From Pontibacter lucknowensis (GTDB lineage: Bacteria; Bacteroidota; Bacteroidia; Cytophagales; Hymenobacteraceae): a stretch of DNA of 64,000 bases. A program made the position numbers and the translations under genes. The stretch is from assembly GCF_900156415.1 (NCBI RefSeq), contig NZ_FTNM01000001.1, positions 1,302,001 to 1,366,000 of the forward strand, written 5' to 3'. The notes under the pieces were generated by a model. The model made no database searches, was not told the DNA's origin, and saw nothing but the letters and a program-made list of their open reading frames with translations. Positions within the stretch are counted from its first letter, which is position 1; each line of letters begins with the position of its first letter. Of this stretch, positions 62,535-64,000 are shown piece by piece.

Positions 62535-62561
62535 AAGCCTGAGGTATAGGACCCCAGGCTT
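62535..62561 (-). terminator. Terminator after PepSY-like copy 2, with the repeat word in its loop
   Basis: AAGCCTG pairs with CAGGCTT; on the minus strand the stem is followed by TTTTAAATT. The loop includes AGGTATAG, a shorter match to the abundant word. Confidence 0.7.
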
Positions 62562-62586
62562 CTGATTAATTGAGCTTTGTCATTCC

Positions 62587-63036
62587 TTAATCCCAGTATG
62601 CCTGCTGTACCTGCTGGCCGTCGGCGGAGTAAACCAGTTTCTCGTCTTTGGTATTGTTGTCCAGTTCAACCTGGTACAGCATTGTCTGTCCTTCCTCCAG
62701 TCGCTCGATGTCATCCAGGCGATAGGCAGCATAGTCTGTGTTGATGGCTGCTCGCACAGCGTCCGGTAATTCAGACTCAGGTATATCCTGCTTATGCTTT
62801 ATCAGGCCCCCCGAGGCATTAAACAGTGCACTATAATCTACTTTGTTTACATCGAAATCTGCTTCGTAATTATCTCCTTTTTGCTCCCAATCAATGTCGG
62901 CGGCATCAGGGAAACTACTGAGTAATGTTTCTTTTACGGCGGCAGGTACGTCATCAGGATTTACGTCATTTGAGTTATTATCACAAGCAAACAGGGTGCT
63001 TGCCATAAAAAGCATAGCAAATGCAGTCTTTTTCAT
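62587..63036 (-). CDS. PepSY-like (DUF2874) lipoprotein, copy 2
   Basis: About 149 residues from ATG 63036, which begins a clean lipoprotein signal (KKTAFAMLFMASTLFAC). The frame is open to 63153 without signal-like sequence. The body parallels copy 1: VKETLLSSFPDAADIDWEQK, YEADFDVNKVDYSALFNASG and the ending QQVQQAYWD. The near-identical C-terminus and shared order indicate tandem duplication. Confidence 0.82.
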   Translation of the reverse strand: MKKTAFAMLFMASTLFACDNNSNDVNPDDVPAAVKETLLSSFPDAADIDWEQKGDNYEADFDVNKVDYSALFNASGGLIKHKQDIPESELPDAVRAAINTDYAAYRLDDIERLEEGQTMLYQVELDNNTKDEKLVYSADGQQVQQAYWD

Positions 63037-63124
63037 TTTCTTCAATTTAGGTTTTACAAATCGGTTGTATAGCATCTTACGGATCGATTTTGGAGGAATT
63101 CTGAAGAAGAGGGGTATTTTTGAA

Positions 63125-63160
63125 AAAGAAAAAGCGGCTGCAATTTTCACCACAGCCGCT
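63125..63160 (-). terminator. Terminator of the M16 peptidase gene
   Basis: AGCGGCTG pairs with CAGCCGCT; on the minus strand a TTTTTCTTTTTC tract follows. Confidence 0.85.
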
Positions 63161-63184
63161 CCTATTTATATAAGCTATACTTGC

Positions 63185-64000
63185 CTAGGCCTCATGTGCT
63201 ACTGGTTGAGCTTTCTTTTCCGCCTTGTAAAGCAAAGTAGAGCAATTGTTAGGATCAAGCACCTGCTTGGCGCAGCGCAGGATGTCCTGCGGCGTCACGG
63301 CCTGTATCCTTTCGCCCTCCGTGTTCACGAAGTTCGCGTCGCCGAGTAGCTTGCCGTAGGCCAGGTTCATGGCCCGGTTCAGCAGCTCGATCTCCGAGAA
63401 CACAATAGAGGTCTCCGCCTGGTTTTTTACTTTGTTCAGTTCTTCCTCGTCTACCAGCTTTTCCATCAACTCTTTGTTGATAGCCTCAATGGCAGCATTG
63501 GCTTCCTGCAGGTCCACACCTTCGTTGAGTTTGCCCTGGATGATCAGCAAGCCCGGTTCGATGGAGCCGGTCACGGAGGCGGAGATGGAGTTGAACAGCT
63601 TCTGCTCCTTCACCAGTTGCTCATATAGGCGCGACGATTTGCCCCGGCCCAGTATATCGCTGATCAGGTCGACGGCATAGTAGTCTTCGTGGGTGCGGTG
63701 TGGCATGTGGTAAGCCTTGTAGATGGCGCTCAAGGGCACGTCGGCACTGGTTTCGAGCACACGCGGCCCCTGCTGCTTGGGCTCGTTAGGTATAGCGCGC
63801 TCGTACTTCTCGCCGGCAGGTATAGGGCCGAACCATTTTTCGGTCAGCTCCTTCGCCTTGTCAAACGTCACATTGCCGGCCACCACCAATATGGCATTGC
63901 TTGGCGAGTAATGTTTCCTGTGGAACGCTTTCACGATGTCCATGGTCGCGTCTTCGATGTGGGCGATCTCCTTGCCGATGGTCGCCCATTTATAAGGGTG
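63185..64000 (-). CDS. M16 family peptidase (5' end outside window)
   Basis: The frame remains open to the window edge (HPYKWATIGKEIAHIEDA at the visible start), so about 270 C-terminal residues of a pitrilysin/insulinase-type protein are seen. Landmarks: FHRKHYSPSNAILVVAGNV, AIYKAYHMPHRTHEDYYAVD and ILGRGKSSRLYEQLVKEQK, the last holding the Arg and Tyr typical of this family's substrate site. The zinc motif HxxEH would lie in the missing part. Many Bacteroidota carry M16 genes in pairs; the other member would lie to the right. Confidence 0.9.
   Translation of the reverse strand, partial: HPYKWATIGKEIAHIEDATMDIVKAFHRKHYSPSNAILVVAGNVTFDKAKELTEKWFGPIPAGEKYERAIPNEPKQQGPRVLETSADVPLSAIYKAYHMPHRTHEDYYAVDLISDILGRGKSSRLYEQLVKEQKLFNSISASVTGSIEPGLLIIQGKLNEGVDLQEANAAIEAINKELMEKLVDEEELNKVKNQAETSIVFSEIELLNRAMNLAYGKLLGDANFVNTEGERIQAVTPQDILRCAKQVLDPNNCSTLLYKAEKKAQPVAHEA

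Overview
The window reads as chromosomal DNA of a Bacteroidota bacterium of the order Cytophagales, most likely a Hymenobacteraceae member such as Pontibacter (genus level is inference). The signs are: a complete type IX secretion / gliding motor core (gldK, gldL, gldM, gldN) with a PorP/SprF protein and a SprE/PorW-like lipoprotein nearby; Bacteroidota-type promoters (TTTG, 19-20 bases, TAnnTTTG); an F-type ATP synthase operon that lacks the beta and epsilon genes; DUF4271, DUF4407 and DUF5686 proteins; and roughly 50% GC. I found no rRNA, tRNA, CRISPR array, prophage or insertion sequence.

Layout. 1-3.4 kb (minus): a metal-uptake-like cluster of a His-rich small protein, a TonB-dependent receptor and a His-rich lipoprotein. 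3.7-10.3 kb: htpG, a MORN-type lipoprotein, yraN, lipB, DUF4271 and hemD. 10.5-16.1 kb: porP/sprF and the gldKLMN operon. 16.3-23.4 kb (minus): a tight sprE-like / PBP1A / uvrC operon. 23.6-29.4 kb: the ATP synthase operon atpZ-atpI-like-atpBEFHAG, with two hairpins inside it. 29.6-37.9 kb: PafA-like phosphatase, pyrophosphatase, UbiA-like protein, nnr, DUF5686 and PAP2 proteins. 38-43 kb (minus): nuoD, then three plus-strand genes, then nuoC, nuoB and nuoA, so complex I genes are split. 43-53.3 kb: thioredoxin/NHL protein, YczE-like protein, two tandem secreted paralogues, DinB, a Crp-type regulator, an uncharacterised possible nuclease, acylphosphatase, serine dehydratase, DUF4407 and an aminotransferase. 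53.4-55 kb: an Lrp/AsnC regulator divergent from a class-II-synthetase-like asparagine synthetase candidate. 55.3-64 kb (minus): lutB, M28 peptidase, ispF, a MarR-controlled redox cluster (aldo/keto reductase and old yellow enzyme), two PepSY-like lipoproteins and a partial M16 peptidase.

The strongest signal not tied to any one gene is a short DNA word, CAGGTATAG (complement CTATACCTG). I count 36 exact copies by eye, balanced between strands, where about 0.5 is expected by chance. It occurs in coding and non-coding DNA. In genes it forces a few codon pairs (Leu-Tyr-Leu as CTA TAC CTG, Ile-Pro as ATA CCT, Gly-Ile as GGT ATA), and one inverted pair forms a stem-loop just after a gene. This is how DNA uptake sequences look in Neisseria and Pasteurellaceae. 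I know of no such word described for this group, but could not search for one.
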